From: Streptomyces sp. A0642 | GTDB lineage: Bacteria; Actinomycetota; Actinomycetes; Streptomycetales; Streptomycetaceae | Direction of reading: 5' to 3' | Assembly: GCF_004795105.1 (NCBI RefSeq) | Contig: NZ_SSBL01000042.1 | Span: 1 to 40,199, forward strand | DNA: 40,199 nucleotides | Position numbers and translations under genes: made by a program | Part shown: positions 31,907 through 39,239 of the stretch, piece by piece | Numbering within the stretch: the stretch's first letter is position 1 | Layout of the letters: each line of letters begins with the position of its first letter | Notes under the pieces: model-generated | What the model was told of the DNA's origin: nothing | The model's database searches: none | Seen by the model: the letters and a program-made list of their open reading frames with translations, nothing else

Positions 31907-32986
31907 ATGGCCGAAAGCACGCTTGACCTCACACTGGACGGGCCCGCGCTCACCGCGTGGCTCGTCGACTTCCCCTCGGTCAGCGGGGAGGAGAAGGACC
32001 TCGCCGACGCCATCGAGTCGGCGCTGCGGACCCTTCCCCACCTGACCGTCGACCGGCACGGCAACAACGTCGTGGCCCGGACGAACCTCGGCCGCGGCGA
32101 GCGCGTCGTACTGGCCGGTCACATCGACACCGTGCCGATCGCCGACAACGTGCCCTCCCGGCTCGACGCGGACGGCCTGCTGTGGGGCTGCGGCAGCTCC
32201 GACATGAAGTCCGGCGTGGCCGTCCAGCTGAGGATCGCGGCGACCGTCCCCGAGCCCAACCGCGACCTCACGTTCGTCTTCTACGACAACGAGGAGGTCG
32301 CCGCCGACCTCAACGGCCTCGGACACATCGCCGCCGCCCACCCCGACTGGCTGACGGCGGACTTCGCCGTCCTCCTGGAGGGCTCCGACGCCGAGGTCGA
32401 GGGCGGCTGCCAGGGCACGCTGCGCGTGTTCCTGCGTACGGAAGGGGAGCGGGCCCACTCCGCCCGCAGCTGGATGGGGTCCAACGCCATCCACGGCGCC
32501 GCCCCGATCCTCGCCCGTCTCGCCGCCTACGAACCGCGCAAGCCGGTCATCGACGGGCTGGAGTACCACGAGGGCCTCAACGCCGTACGGATCGAGGGCG
32601 GCGTCGCCAACAACGTCATCCCCGACGCCTGCACGGTCGTCGTCAACTACCGCTACGCCCCGGACCTCGGCCCCGACGAGGCCCTCGCCCACGTCCGCGA
32701 GGTCTTCGCGGACTGCGGCGTCGTCGAATTCACCGTCGACGACCACTCCGGCGCGGCCATGCCCGGCCTCTCGCACCCGGCGGCCAAGGCCTTCATGGCG
32801 GCGGTCGGCGGCACCGCCCGGCCCAAGTTCGGCTGGACGGACGTGTCCCGCTTCGGCTCGCTCGGCGTACCCGCCGTCAACTACGGCCCCGGTGACCCGA
32901 TCCTCGCCCACAAGCGCAACGAGCACGTGCGGACCGACCGGATCACCCACTGCGAGGACCGGCTCCGCTCCTGGCTCACGACCTGA
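31907..32986 (+). CDS. dapE: Succinyl-diaminopimelate desuccinylase DapE
   Basis: 359-aa M20 metallopeptidase-family enzyme. Metal-site residues are visible: H72 and D74 in GHIDTVP, the bridging D99 in GCGSSDMKSG, the E129-E130 pair in FYDNEEV, E159 near LLEGSDAEVEGG, and the C-terminal His in LAHKRNEHV. It hydrolyses N-succinyl-LL-DAP to LL-DAP and succinate, directly after DapC in the pathway. The ATG at 31907 is the first plausible start; no clear Shine-Dalgarno is seen. It is divergent from the lysozyme-like gene across 132 bases. Confidence 0.93.
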   Translation: MAESTLDLTLDGPALTAWLVDFPSVSGEEKDLADAIESALRTLPHLTVDRHGNNVVARTNLGRGERVVLAGHIDTVPIADNVPSRLDADGLLWGCGSSDMKSGVAVQLRIAATVPEPNRDLTFVFYDNEEVAADLNGLGHIAAAHPDWLTADFAVLLEGSDAEVEGGCQGTLRVFLRTEGERAHSARSWMGSNAIHGAAPILARLAAYEPRKPVIDGLEYHEGLNAVRIEGGVANNVIPDACTVVVNYRYAPDLGPDEALAHVREVFADCGVVEFTVDDHSGAAMPGLSHPAAKAFMAAVGGTARPKFGWTDVSRFGSLGVPAVNYGPGDPILAHKRNEHVRTDRITHCEDRLRSWLTT

Positions 32987-33081
32987 CCTCGGGTGTTCCC
33001 CTGTCCGTAACCTCGGGGGATCTACGCTGGCGTGAGACAGAGCGCCGCAGGGCGGCTCTGACGTCGGCGTAGGGAGCAGTC

Positions 33082-33867
33082 ATGGGCAATCCGGAGGACG
33101 CAAGGATCCCTGAGGGCGCGGAGGTCCCCGAGGGAGCGGTCAAGCCCGAGGAACAGCGGCTCGGCCCGGTGCTGCGCCGCAGGGACCAGGTGCAGCCCGG
33201 CACCACCGATCAGCGGCTGCTGGACTCCGAGGGCGACTCCGAGTGGGTGCACACCGACCCCTGGCGGGTCATGCGCATCCAGTCGGAGTTCGTCGAGGGC
33301 TTCGGCGCACTCGCCGAACTGCCGAGCGCCATCAGCGTCTTCGGGTCCGCCCGCACACCGGCCGGTACGCCGGAGTACGAGGCGGGCGTGCGCATCGGCC
33401 GGGCGCTGGTCGAGGCGGGCTTCGCGGTGATCACCGGGGGCGGCCCCGGAGCGATGGAGGCGGCGAACAGAGGCGCACGGGAGGCGAAGGGCGTCTCGGT
33501 CGGCCTCGGCATCGAGCTGCCCTTCGAGTCGGGCCTCAACCCGCACGTCGACATCGGCGTCAACTTCCGCTACTTCTTCGTCCGCAAGACCATGTTCGTG
33601 AAGTACGCCCAGGGCTTCGTCGTCCTGCCCGGCGGGCTCGGCACCCTGGACGAGCTCTTCGAGGCGCTCACCCTGGTCCAGACGGGCAAGGTGACCCGCT
33701 TCCCGATCGTGCTGTTCGGTACGGAGTACTGGGGCGGCCTGGTGGACTGGCTGCGCGACACGGTGGTGGCCCAGGGCAAGGCATCGTCGAAGGACCTGCT
33801 GCTGTTCCACGTCACGGACGACGTGGAGGAGGCGGTGGGCCTGGTGACGAAGGAGGTCGGCCGCTAG
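33082..33867 (+). CDS. LOG-family protein (TIGR00730 Rossmann fold, cytokinin-activating type)
   Basis: 261 aa. The LOG signature is complete: ITGGGPGAMEAANRGAREAK and, later, VVLPGGLGTLDELFEAL, which contains the PGGxGTxxE motif with its catalytic Glu; the Arg of FFVRKTMF is also kept. Family members remove the ribose 5-phosphate from N6-modified adenosine monophosphates or act on AMP. The M. tuberculosis homologue Rv1205 is known to make cytokinins. About 85 N-terminal residues, charged and Pro/Glu-rich, extend beyond the fold. Being next to dapE matches the mycobacterial order. A 20-base hairpin (33890-33910) follows. Confidence 0.9.
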   Translation: MGNPEDARIPEGAEVPEGAVKPEEQRLGPVLRRRDQVQPGTTDQRLLDSEGDSEWVHTDPWRVMRIQSEFVEGFGALAELPSAISVFGSARTPAGTPEYEAGVRIGRALVEAGFAVITGGGPGAMEAANRGAREAKGVSVGLGIELPFESGLNPHVDIGVNFRYFFVRKTMFVKYAQGFVVLPGGLGTLDELFEALTLVQTGKVTRFPIVLFGTEYWGGLVDWLRDTVVAQGKASSKDLLLFHVTDDVEEAVGLVTKEVGR

Positions 33868-34233
33868 CGCGGCGCGCTCCGCAAGGCGGGGCCTGCCCCC
33901 GAGGGGGGCCCGGCTTTCGGGCTGCGCAGGGCCGGGACCGCCCCCGGGCGCTTCCGGCTTCCGGGCTGCACGCTGGGCGGGTTCGTCCCGGCGCGCTTCC
34001 CGGCTGCTCGGCTGTGGGCGAGGACGCCGCCCCGCGCACCGTCCGGCTGTTCGGCCGGGTACAAGGCCGGTCCCGCCCCCCCCGTGTCGTTTCCGGCCGC
34101 GCGGGCCGCGCGGCCCGCCCCGGGCCGCGCAGGCCCCGGGGCCGCGTGGGGCCAAGCGCCGGCCCACCGCTGGCCCGGGCCCACCGCAGGGCGCCGGCCG
34201 AGCCCCCCGCCGGCGCGGGCCCGTCCACGTGCG
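33868..34233. other. 366-base very G+C-rich non-coding spacer
   Basis: It lies between the LOG gene and the convergent folP2. At 33890-33910 a GGCC...CCCC-CGAG-GGGG...GGCC hairpin can end the LOG transcript. At 34191-34216 GCGCCGGC pairs with GCCGGCGC (10-base loop) and may end folP2. Between them are imperfect GGCCGGG and GGCCCCG runs; frames through it are low-complexity. No gene is supported. Confidence 0.6.
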
Positions 34234-35106
34234 CTACGCGAGCCCCCGCCGCGCCACCGCCGGCGCCCGCCGTCCCGCGAGGGACGCCACCATGTCCAGC
34301 ACCTCACGCGTCTCCGGAACCTCGTGGACCCGGTACACCCGCGCCCCCAGCCACGCCGACACCGCGGTCGTCGCCAGCGTCCCGAGCAGCCGCTCCTTCA
34401 CCGGCCGGTCCAGCGTCTCGCCGACGAAGTCCTTGTTGGAGAGCGAGACCAGGACGGGCCACCCCGTCTCCGTCATCTCACCGAGCCGGCGCGTCGCCTC
34501 CAGCGAGTGCCGGGTGTTCTTCCCGAAGTCATGACCGGGGTCGATCAGGATGCCGTCCGGCCGGACGCCCAGGTCCACGGCCCGTTCGGCCAGTCCCACG
34601 GTCACCCGCAGGATGTCGGCCATCACGTCCTCGTACCCGGCCCGGTGCGGCCGGGTCCGCGGCTCGGCGCCGCCCGCGTGGGTGCACACCAGCCCCGCCC
34701 CGTACCGCGCGGCGACCTCCGCCAGCTTCGGGTCGACCCCGCCCCACGCGTCGTTCAGCAGATCGGCCCCGGCCTCGCAGACGGCCTCTCCGACGTCGTG
34801 GCGCCACGTGTCGACGCTGATCACCACGTCCGGGTGGCGGCGGCGGACCTCGGCGACGAATCCGACGGTGCGACGGGCTTCCTCCTCGGCGGTGACCTCC
34901 TCGCCGGGACCGGCCTTCACCCCGCCGATGTCGATGATCGCCGCGCCGTCGGCCACGGCCTGTTCGACCCGGGAGAGCGCGGGCTCGTCGTGGAAGGTGG
35001 CGCCCTGGTCGTAGAAGGAGTCCGGGGTGCGGTTCACGATCGCCATGATCACCGGCTCGTGCGCCCCGAATTCGCGCCGCCCCAGCCTGAGCGCACCGCT
35101 TCGCAT
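34234..35106 (-). CDS. folP2: Dihydropteroate synthase-like protein, FolP2 type
   Basis: 290 aa from the ATG at 35104-35106, with GGGAGAG upstream. DHPS landmarks are present in order: IMAIVNRTPDSFYDQGATF, AAIIDIGGVKAGPGEEV, VISVDTWRHD, ADLLNDAWGG, LIDPGHDFGKN, and the final RVHEV. The first loop reads NRTPDSFYD where true DHPS has NxTPDSFSDGG, matching the mycobacterial FolP2 paralogue. That paralogue is reported not to complement DHPS activity, so folate synthesis should not be assumed. In mycobacteria it is followed by gpgS; here that gene is absent and the neighbour is the divergent DivIVA-motif gene. Confidence 0.88.
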   Translation of the reverse strand: MRSGALRLGRREFGAHEPVIMAIVNRTPDSFYDQGATFHDEPALSRVEQAVADGAAIIDIGGVKAGPGEEVTAEEEARRTVGFVAEVRRRHPDVVISVDTWRHDVGEAVCEAGADLLNDAWGGVDPKLAEVAARYGAGLVCTHAGGAEPRTRPHRAGYEDVMADILRVTVGLAERAVDLGVRPDGILIDPGHDFGKNTRHSLEATRRLGEMTETGWPVLVSLSNKDFVGETLDRPVKERLLGTLATTAVSAWLGARVYRVHEVPETREVLDMVASLAGRRAPAVARRGLA

Positions 35107-35227
35107 CCCGCATCTCTCCCTGTGAATCTCCCGGCGGAAAGGCCGCCGGGACCGACTGCCGACCCTAACTGTCAGTCCCTCATGGCACGATCGGACCCGG
35201 ACGAATTCCGCTCCCGGGGAGATACGC

Positions 35228-35641
35228 GTGTTCTGGTTCTTGCTGCTCGCGATGGTGGTGGTGGTTGCCGCGGTCACCCTCGCGGTGGTCGGCGGAGGGA
35301 AGAGTGCCATCCTGCAGGACGTGGCGCCGGAGCAGCTGACGGATCCGCTGCCCGCGACGCGCCCGGTGGGCCGCGCGGACGTCGAGGCGCTCCGGCTGCC
35401 CGTCACCGCGCGCGGCTACCGGATGGCCGACGTCGACGACGCGCTGGGCCGTCTCGGCGCCGAGCTCGCCGAGCGTGACGCCCGCATCGCGGAGCTGGAG
35501 TCGGCGCTCGCCGGCGCCCAGGCCACGCGGGCGGGCCGGCCCGATCTGCTGAAGCGGCCGGAGGACGGGCCGCAGGCGCCCTGGGAGGCGCCGGAGACGC
35601 AGGACACGGCCCCGCGCCCCGACGAGGAGACCGGACGATGA
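35228..35641 (+). CDS. Membrane-anchored DivIVA-domain protein, 137 aa
   Basis: GTG start with GGGGAG 7 bases upstream. One N-terminal membrane segment (about 2-23, FWFLLLAMVVVVAAVTLAVVG) is followed by a DivIVA-like stretch. This reads ALRLPVTARGYRMADVDDAL and then a short coiled coil (LGAELAERDARIAELESALAG). The Pro/Asp/Glu-rich tail is probably disordered. Such proteins may attach to polar or septal scaffolds; function is not known. The stop overlaps the start of tag by 4 bases. Confidence 0.87.
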   Translation: MFWFLLLAMVVVVAAVTLAVVGGGKSAILQDVAPEQLTDPLPATRPVGRADVEALRLPVTARGYRMADVDDALGRLGAELAERDARIAELESALAGAQATRAGRPDLLKRPEDGPQAPWEAPETQDTAPRPDEETGR

Positions 35642-36228
35642 GCGGCGGCGCCGAACCGGGGGCGGACGGCGGGCTGCGCTGCCCGTGGGGCCTGGCCACC
35701 GAGGACTACCGCATCTACCACGACACCGAATGGGGCCGCCCGGTCCGCGGTGACGACGCCCTGTTCGAACGGCTGAGTCTTGAGGCGTTCCAGTCGGGAC
35801 TGTCCTGGCTGACGATCCTGCGCCGCAGGGAAGGCTTCCGCAGCGCGTTCGCGGGGTTCAGCATCCCGGAGGTGGCCGCCTTCACCGAGGCGGACAGGGA
35901 ACGGCTCCTCGCCGACGCGGGCATCATCCGCAACCGGGCGAAGATCGACGCCACCCTCGCCAACGCCCAGGTGCTGGCCGGCTGGCAGGACGGTGAGCTG
36001 GACGAGCTGATCTGGTCGTACGCCCCCGATCCGGCGAGCCGCCCCGCCCCCCGCGTCCTCGGGGACGTGGCGGCCGTGACCGCGGAGTCCACGGCGCTGG
36101 CCAAGGACCTCAAGAAGCGCGGGCTGCGGTTCATCGGCCCGACCACGGCCTACGCCCTGATGCAGGCGTGCGGCCTGGTCGACGACCACCTCGCCGACTG
36201 CGTGGCCCGCGGCGGCGGCGCCGCGTAG
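35638..36228 (+). CDS. tag: DNA-3-methyladenine glycosylase I
   Basis: 196-aa base-excision repair enzyme that removes 3-methyladenine. The family zinc site is preserved: C15 (RCPW), H28 (YHDTEWG), H184 and C188 (LVDDHLADC), with spacing close to the E. coli Tag. The active-site Glu49 is in SLEAFQSGLSW, and FIGPTTAYALMQACG matches the substrate pocket. It is coupled to the DivIVA-domain gene through ATGA, an arrangement shared, from memory, with M. tuberculosis Rv1209-Rv1210. Confidence 0.95.
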   Translation: MSGGAEPGADGGLRCPWGLATEDYRIYHDTEWGRPVRGDDALFERLSLEAFQSGLSWLTILRRREGFRSAFAGFSIPEVAAFTEADRERLLADAGIIRNRAKIDATLANAQVLAGWQDGELDELIWSYAPDPASRPAPRVLGDVAAVTAESTALAKDLKKRGLRFIGPTTAYALMQACGLVDDHLADCVARGGGAA

Positions 36229-36250
36229 CCCCGGAGCCGGGCCACCGCGA

Positions 36251-37063
36251 CTACCGCCCGAGGTACTTCGGCCTCTCCTTGTCGAGGAACGCCTGCACCG
36301 CGATCGCGTGATCCTGCGACGCGCCCGCCCTCGTCTGGAGTTCGTCCTCCTTCTCCAGCGCCTCGGCCAGGGTGTGCCCGGCGCCGTAGGCGAGGGACTC
36401 CTTCAGCGCGGCGTACGCCACCGTCGGGCCGTCGGCCAGGGCGCGGGCCACCGCGGTCGCCTCGGCGGCGAGGTCGGCGGCGGGCACCAGCTTGTTCACG
36501 ATGCCCAGGTCGTGGGCGTCCTGGGCGGACAGGGAGCGGGGGAAGAGCAGCAGGTCGGCGGCGCGGCTGTGGCCGATCAGCCGGGGCAGGGTCCAGGAGA
36601 CGCCCGAGTCGGCGGTGAGGGCGACCCCGGCGAAGGAGGTGTTGAACGAGGCGGTGTCGGCGGCGACCCGGTAGTCGCAGGCGAGGGCGAAACCGAAGCC
36701 CGCACCGGCGGCGGCCCCGTTGACCCCGGCGACGACCGGCTTCGGCATCTCCGTGAGCGCCCGCACGATGGGGTTGTAGTGCTCCTGCACCGTGCTCAGC
36801 GCATTGCCGCCGCCCGACTCGCGGACCTCGGACAGCTTGGAGAGGTGCTCTTTGAGGTCCTGGCCGACACAGAAGGCGCGCCCGCCGGCCGCGGTCAGCA
36901 GGACCGCCCGCACGGCGGTGTCGGCACCGGCCGACCGCAGGGAGTCACGCAGCGCCACCTTGGCCGCGGTGTTCATGGCGTTCATCGCGTCGGGACGGTT
37001 GATCGTGATCGTCGCGAGCCCGTCGCTCACTTCGTAGAGCACGGCGTCCTCGTGATCGGCCAT
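36251..37063 (-). CDS. Enoyl-CoA hydratase/isomerase family protein
   Basis: 270 aa from the ATG at 37061-37063, with GAGGGG upstream. Crotonase-fold features: ATITINRPDAMNAMN at the start, the oxyanion loop GGRAFCVGQDLKEH, NGAAAGAGFGFALACDYRVA and the acidic residue in TADSGVSWTLPRLIG. An Asp where hydratases have Glu suggests a PaaG-like isomerase or hydratase. The likely pathway is fatty- or phenylacetyl-CoA degradation; the substrate is not predictable. The longer upstream frame to 37153 is non-coding. Confidence 0.9.
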   Translation of the reverse strand: MADHEDAVLYEVSDGLATITINRPDAMNAMNTAAKVALRDSLRSAGADTAVRAVLLTAAGGRAFCVGQDLKEHLSKLSEVRESGGGNALSTVQEHYNPIVRALTEMPKPVVAGVNGAAAGAGFGFALACDYRVAADTASFNTSFAGVALTADSGVSWTLPRLIGHSRAADLLLFPRSLSAQDAHDLGIVNKLVPAADLAAEATAVARALADGPTVAYAALKESLAYGAGHTLAEALEKEDELQTRAGASQDHAIAVQAFLDKERPKYLGR

Positions 37064-37376
37064 GTGCGGTCCCCTCTGTGCGTCGTGGAAATGCCTGTCC
37101 AGGCAAGCATGGCCGACGTCCGCGGACGCGAACATGTGACCTGCGTCTAACAATTCCGCCGCTATGAGGGGTGCGAGGGGACGGAGTATCGCAGTCGGAT
37201 CGCCGAATTGGGTGGTTTTGAGAGAGCGCGTTGCGCAAGCGATGCAGAGCGATGTTGGTCATCGGGGTCTGTGATGCGGGATAATGGCGTGGAAGCAATG
37301 TGTTCGATGCCGGTGAGGCAGCGCCTGTCATGGGGCCGCCGGTTGCGATGAGCTGGTTTCAGGAAGGGGAACGAGC
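37064..37376. other. 313-base intergenic region between divergent genes, less G+C-rich
   Basis: This segment has visibly more A and T than its neighbours. It carries the putative promoter of the DUF3117 gene (37255-37285) and presumably that of the enoyl-CoA hydratase gene. No other gene or RNA structure was recognised. Confidence 0.6.
37255..37285 (+). promoter_or_regulatory. Putative promoter of the DUF3117 gene
   Basis: TTGGTC (37255-37260) and GATAAT (37280-37285) are separated by 19 bases. They resemble the -35 and -10 elements of a housekeeping sigma promoter, about 92 bases before the ATG. The spacer is a little long. Confidence 0.5.
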
Positions 37377-37544
37377 ATGGCGGCCATGAAGCCGCGGACG
37401 GGCGACGGCCCGCTCGAGGTGACAAAGGAGGGGCGGGGCATCGTCATGCGCGTTCCGCTCGAAGGTGGCGGTCGGCTTGTCGTGGAGCTGACTCCGGACG
37501 AGGCCGATGCCCTCGGCGATGCCCTCAAGAAGGTCGTCGGCTGA
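37377..37544 (+). CDS. DUF3117 small conserved actinobacterial protein, 55 aa
   Basis: Short gene reading MAAMKPRTGDGPLEVTKEGR and ending ALGDALKKVVG, with AGGGG 7-11 bases before the ATG. The sequence matches the DUF3117 family as I remember it, which is nearly invariant across actinobacteria; RIVMRVPLEGGGRLVVEL is the core beta-strand pair (here GIVMRVPLEGGGRLVVEL). Function is unknown. Genomic order before the O-methyltransferase and sigE follows that of other actinobacteria. A perfect 16-bp terminator follows. Confidence 0.92.
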   Translation: MAAMKPRTGDGPLEVTKEGRGIVMRVPLEGGGRLVVELTPDEADALGDALKKVVG

Positions 37545-37565
37545 GCAGAGACGCCCACACTTCAC

Positions 37566-37600
37566 CACTGCCCCGGCACGGTTTCCGTGCCGGGGCAGTG
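37566..37600. terminator. Bidirectional terminator hairpin
   Basis: CACTGCCCCGGCACGG (37566-37581) pairs perfectly over 16 bp with CCGTGCCGGGGCAGTG (37585-37600); the loop is TTT. It lies between the convergent DUF3117 and O-methyltransferase genes. Confidence 0.87.
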
Positions 37601-37630
37601 ATGCGTCCGGGGGTGCCGGGCGGGCGGGGC

Positions 37631-38296
37631 TCAGCCCCGGCGTACCGCGCAGAGAAGGCCATCGCCGACCGGCAGCAGCGTCGCCATCAGCTCCTGGCTC
37701 TCGCGGACCGCGCGCAGCAGCTCGCGCAGGCGCAGCACCTCCGCGGGCTGGGCGGCGGAGTCGACCGTCCGGCCGTCCGCGAAGACCCCCTCGAAGCAGA
37801 CCAGACCGCCGGTCCGCAGGAGGCGCAACGATTCAGCGAGGATGTCCAGGCTCTCCAGCCGGTCGCCGTCGCAGAACACGAGGTCGTATCCGCCGTCCGC
37901 CAGCCGGGGGAGTACGTCGAGGGCCCGGCCGGGGATGAAGCGGGCGCGATTGGCGGCGAAGCCGGCCGCGCGGAACGCCTCACGGGCGAACTGCTGGCGC
38001 TCGGGTTCCGGGTCGACCGTGGTCAGCACCCCGTCGGGGCGCATGCCGTTCAGCAGGTAGAGGCCGGACACGCCCGTTCCCGTGCCGATCTCGGCCACCG
38101 CTTTGGCGTCCGTCGTGGCGGCGAGCAGGCGCAACGCGGCGCCGGTGCCTGGTGACACCGAGCGAAGCCCCGCGTCCCGTGCCCGGTCCCGGGCCCAGCG
38201 CAGTGCTTCGTCCTCGGCGACAAAGGCGTCGGCGAACGCCCAGCTCGTCTGCCGGTTGGCGGTGATGACCCTCTCCTGTCCCCGTAGTTGGCGCAA
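37631..38296 (-). CDS. O-methyltransferase (catechol O-methyltransferase-like, Methyltransf_3)
   Basis: About 221 aa. Motif I is AVAEIGTGTGVSGLYLLNGM, followed by VLTTVDPEPERQQFAREAF and YDLVFCDGD, the order of the cation-dependent Methyltransf_3 group. The start is unsure. The TTG at 38294-38296 gives MRQLRGQERVITANRQTS, matching orthologues as I recall, and has TACAGT 5 bases upstream that could drive a leaderless transcript. A GTG at 38315-38317 would add 7 residues. It is divergent from sigE, as Rv1220c is from sigE in M. tuberculosis. Substrate unknown. Confidence 0.85.
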   Translation of the reverse strand: MRQLRGQERVITANRQTSWAFADAFVAEDEALRWARDRARDAGLRSVSPGTGAALRLLAATTDAKAVAEIGTGTGVSGLYLLNGMRPDGVLTTVDPEPERQQFAREAFRAAGFAANRARFIPGRALDVLPRLADGGYDLVFCDGDRLESLDILAESLRLLRTGGLVCFEGVFADGRTVDSAAQPAEVLRLRELLRAVRESQELMATLLPVGDGLLCAVRRG

Positions 38297-38477
38297 CGGT
38301 GACTGTATCCGCTGCACCCGGGAACCCGCAGATGGGACCGGGCGTTAGGGAAGGGCAGGGGAAAGCACGCCGATCGGGCCCGCGGACCGGGCCCGGGACC
38401 GGCGGGCGGTCGTTCCCGGGGAGATCCCCGGCCCCAGCAGGAAAAAGGCTTATCCGGAGCTAACGGGCGAGGTGGCT

Positions 38478-39239
38478 ATGGTAGGGGCTCCACTGGACAC
38501 CACCAGAGCCGATAGGGGAGGTGCGGCTGCGCCTGTGGATCGGGAAGCAGTGCTGTGGCGCTTTCTCAGGTCGGCGGGTGAGCCGAAATCCGTGACCAAC
38601 ATTGCTGACCGTTCTTCCAACGACTCCGCACCGACCGCGACCTTCGCCTCCGATGCGGACTCCCAGGCGTGGACGCCACCCTCATGGGAAGAGATCGTCA
38701 GCACGCACAGCGGTCGTGTGTACCGCCTTGCCTACCGACTGACGGGTAATCAGCACGACGCCGAGGACCTCACCCAGGAGGTCTTCGTCCGGGTGTTCCG
38801 TTCGCTGTCGACGTACACGCCCGGCACCTTCGAGGGCTGGCTGCACCGCATCACGACCAATCTCTTCCTGGACATGGTCCGTCGCAAGCAGCGCATCCGC
38901 TTCGACTCCCTCGGGGACGACGCCGCGGAGCGCCTGCCGAGCCGTGAGCCGTCCCCGCAGCAGGTCTTCAACGACACCCACTTCGACGCGGACGTCCAGC
39001 AGGCGCTGGACACCCTCGCGCCCGAATTCCGGGCCGCGGTCGTGCTGTGTGACATCGAGGGACTTTCGTACGAGGAGATCGCCGCGACACTCGGCGTGAA
39101 GCTCGGCACCGTGCGCAGCCGTATCCACCGCGGGCGCTCGCACCTGCGCAAGGCGCTGCAGCACCGTTCGCCGGAGGCCCGTGCCGAGCAGCGCTCGCTG
39201 ACGGGCGCCCTCGTCTCGGGGGAGGGCGGCACGGCGTGA
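38478..39239 (+). CDS. sigE: ECF RNA polymerase sigma factor SigE
   Basis: 253 aa from the ATG with GAGG 5 bases upstream; a GTG two codons earlier and an in-frame GTG at 38592 are alternatives. Region 2 is VYRLAYRLTGNQHDAEDLTQ and on through EVFVRVFRSL, which binds core polymerase and the -10 element. Region 4 is LDTLAPEFRAAVVLCDIEGL and the helix-turn-helix SYEEIAATLGVKLGTVRSRI. The first 65 residues or so are a poorly ordered extension, as in mycobacterial SigE. The next gene encodes a zinc anti-sigma factor whose GTG overlaps this stop. Likely role: cell-envelope and redox stress response, by orthology (inference). It should not be confused with the differently placed S. coelicolor sigE-cseABC system. 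Confidence 0.93.
   Translation: MVGAPLDTTRADRGGAAAPVDREAVLWRFLRSAGEPKSVTNIADRSSNDSAPTATFASDADSQAWTPPSWEEIVSTHSGRVYRLAYRLTGNQHDAEDLTQEVFVRVFRSLSTYTPGTFEGWLHRITTNLFLDMVRRKQRIRFDSLGDDAAERLPSREPSPQQVFNDTHFDADVQQALDTLAPEFRAAVVLCDIEGLSYEEIAATLGVKLGTVRSRIHRGRSHLRKALQHRSPEARAEQRSLTGALVSGEGGTA

Noticed and set aside
31775..32950. N-terminal extension of the lysozyme-like protein across dapE
   Set aside because: The extension lies antisense to dapE and has no domain. The real start is the GTG at 31772-31774, directly before the membrane anchor.
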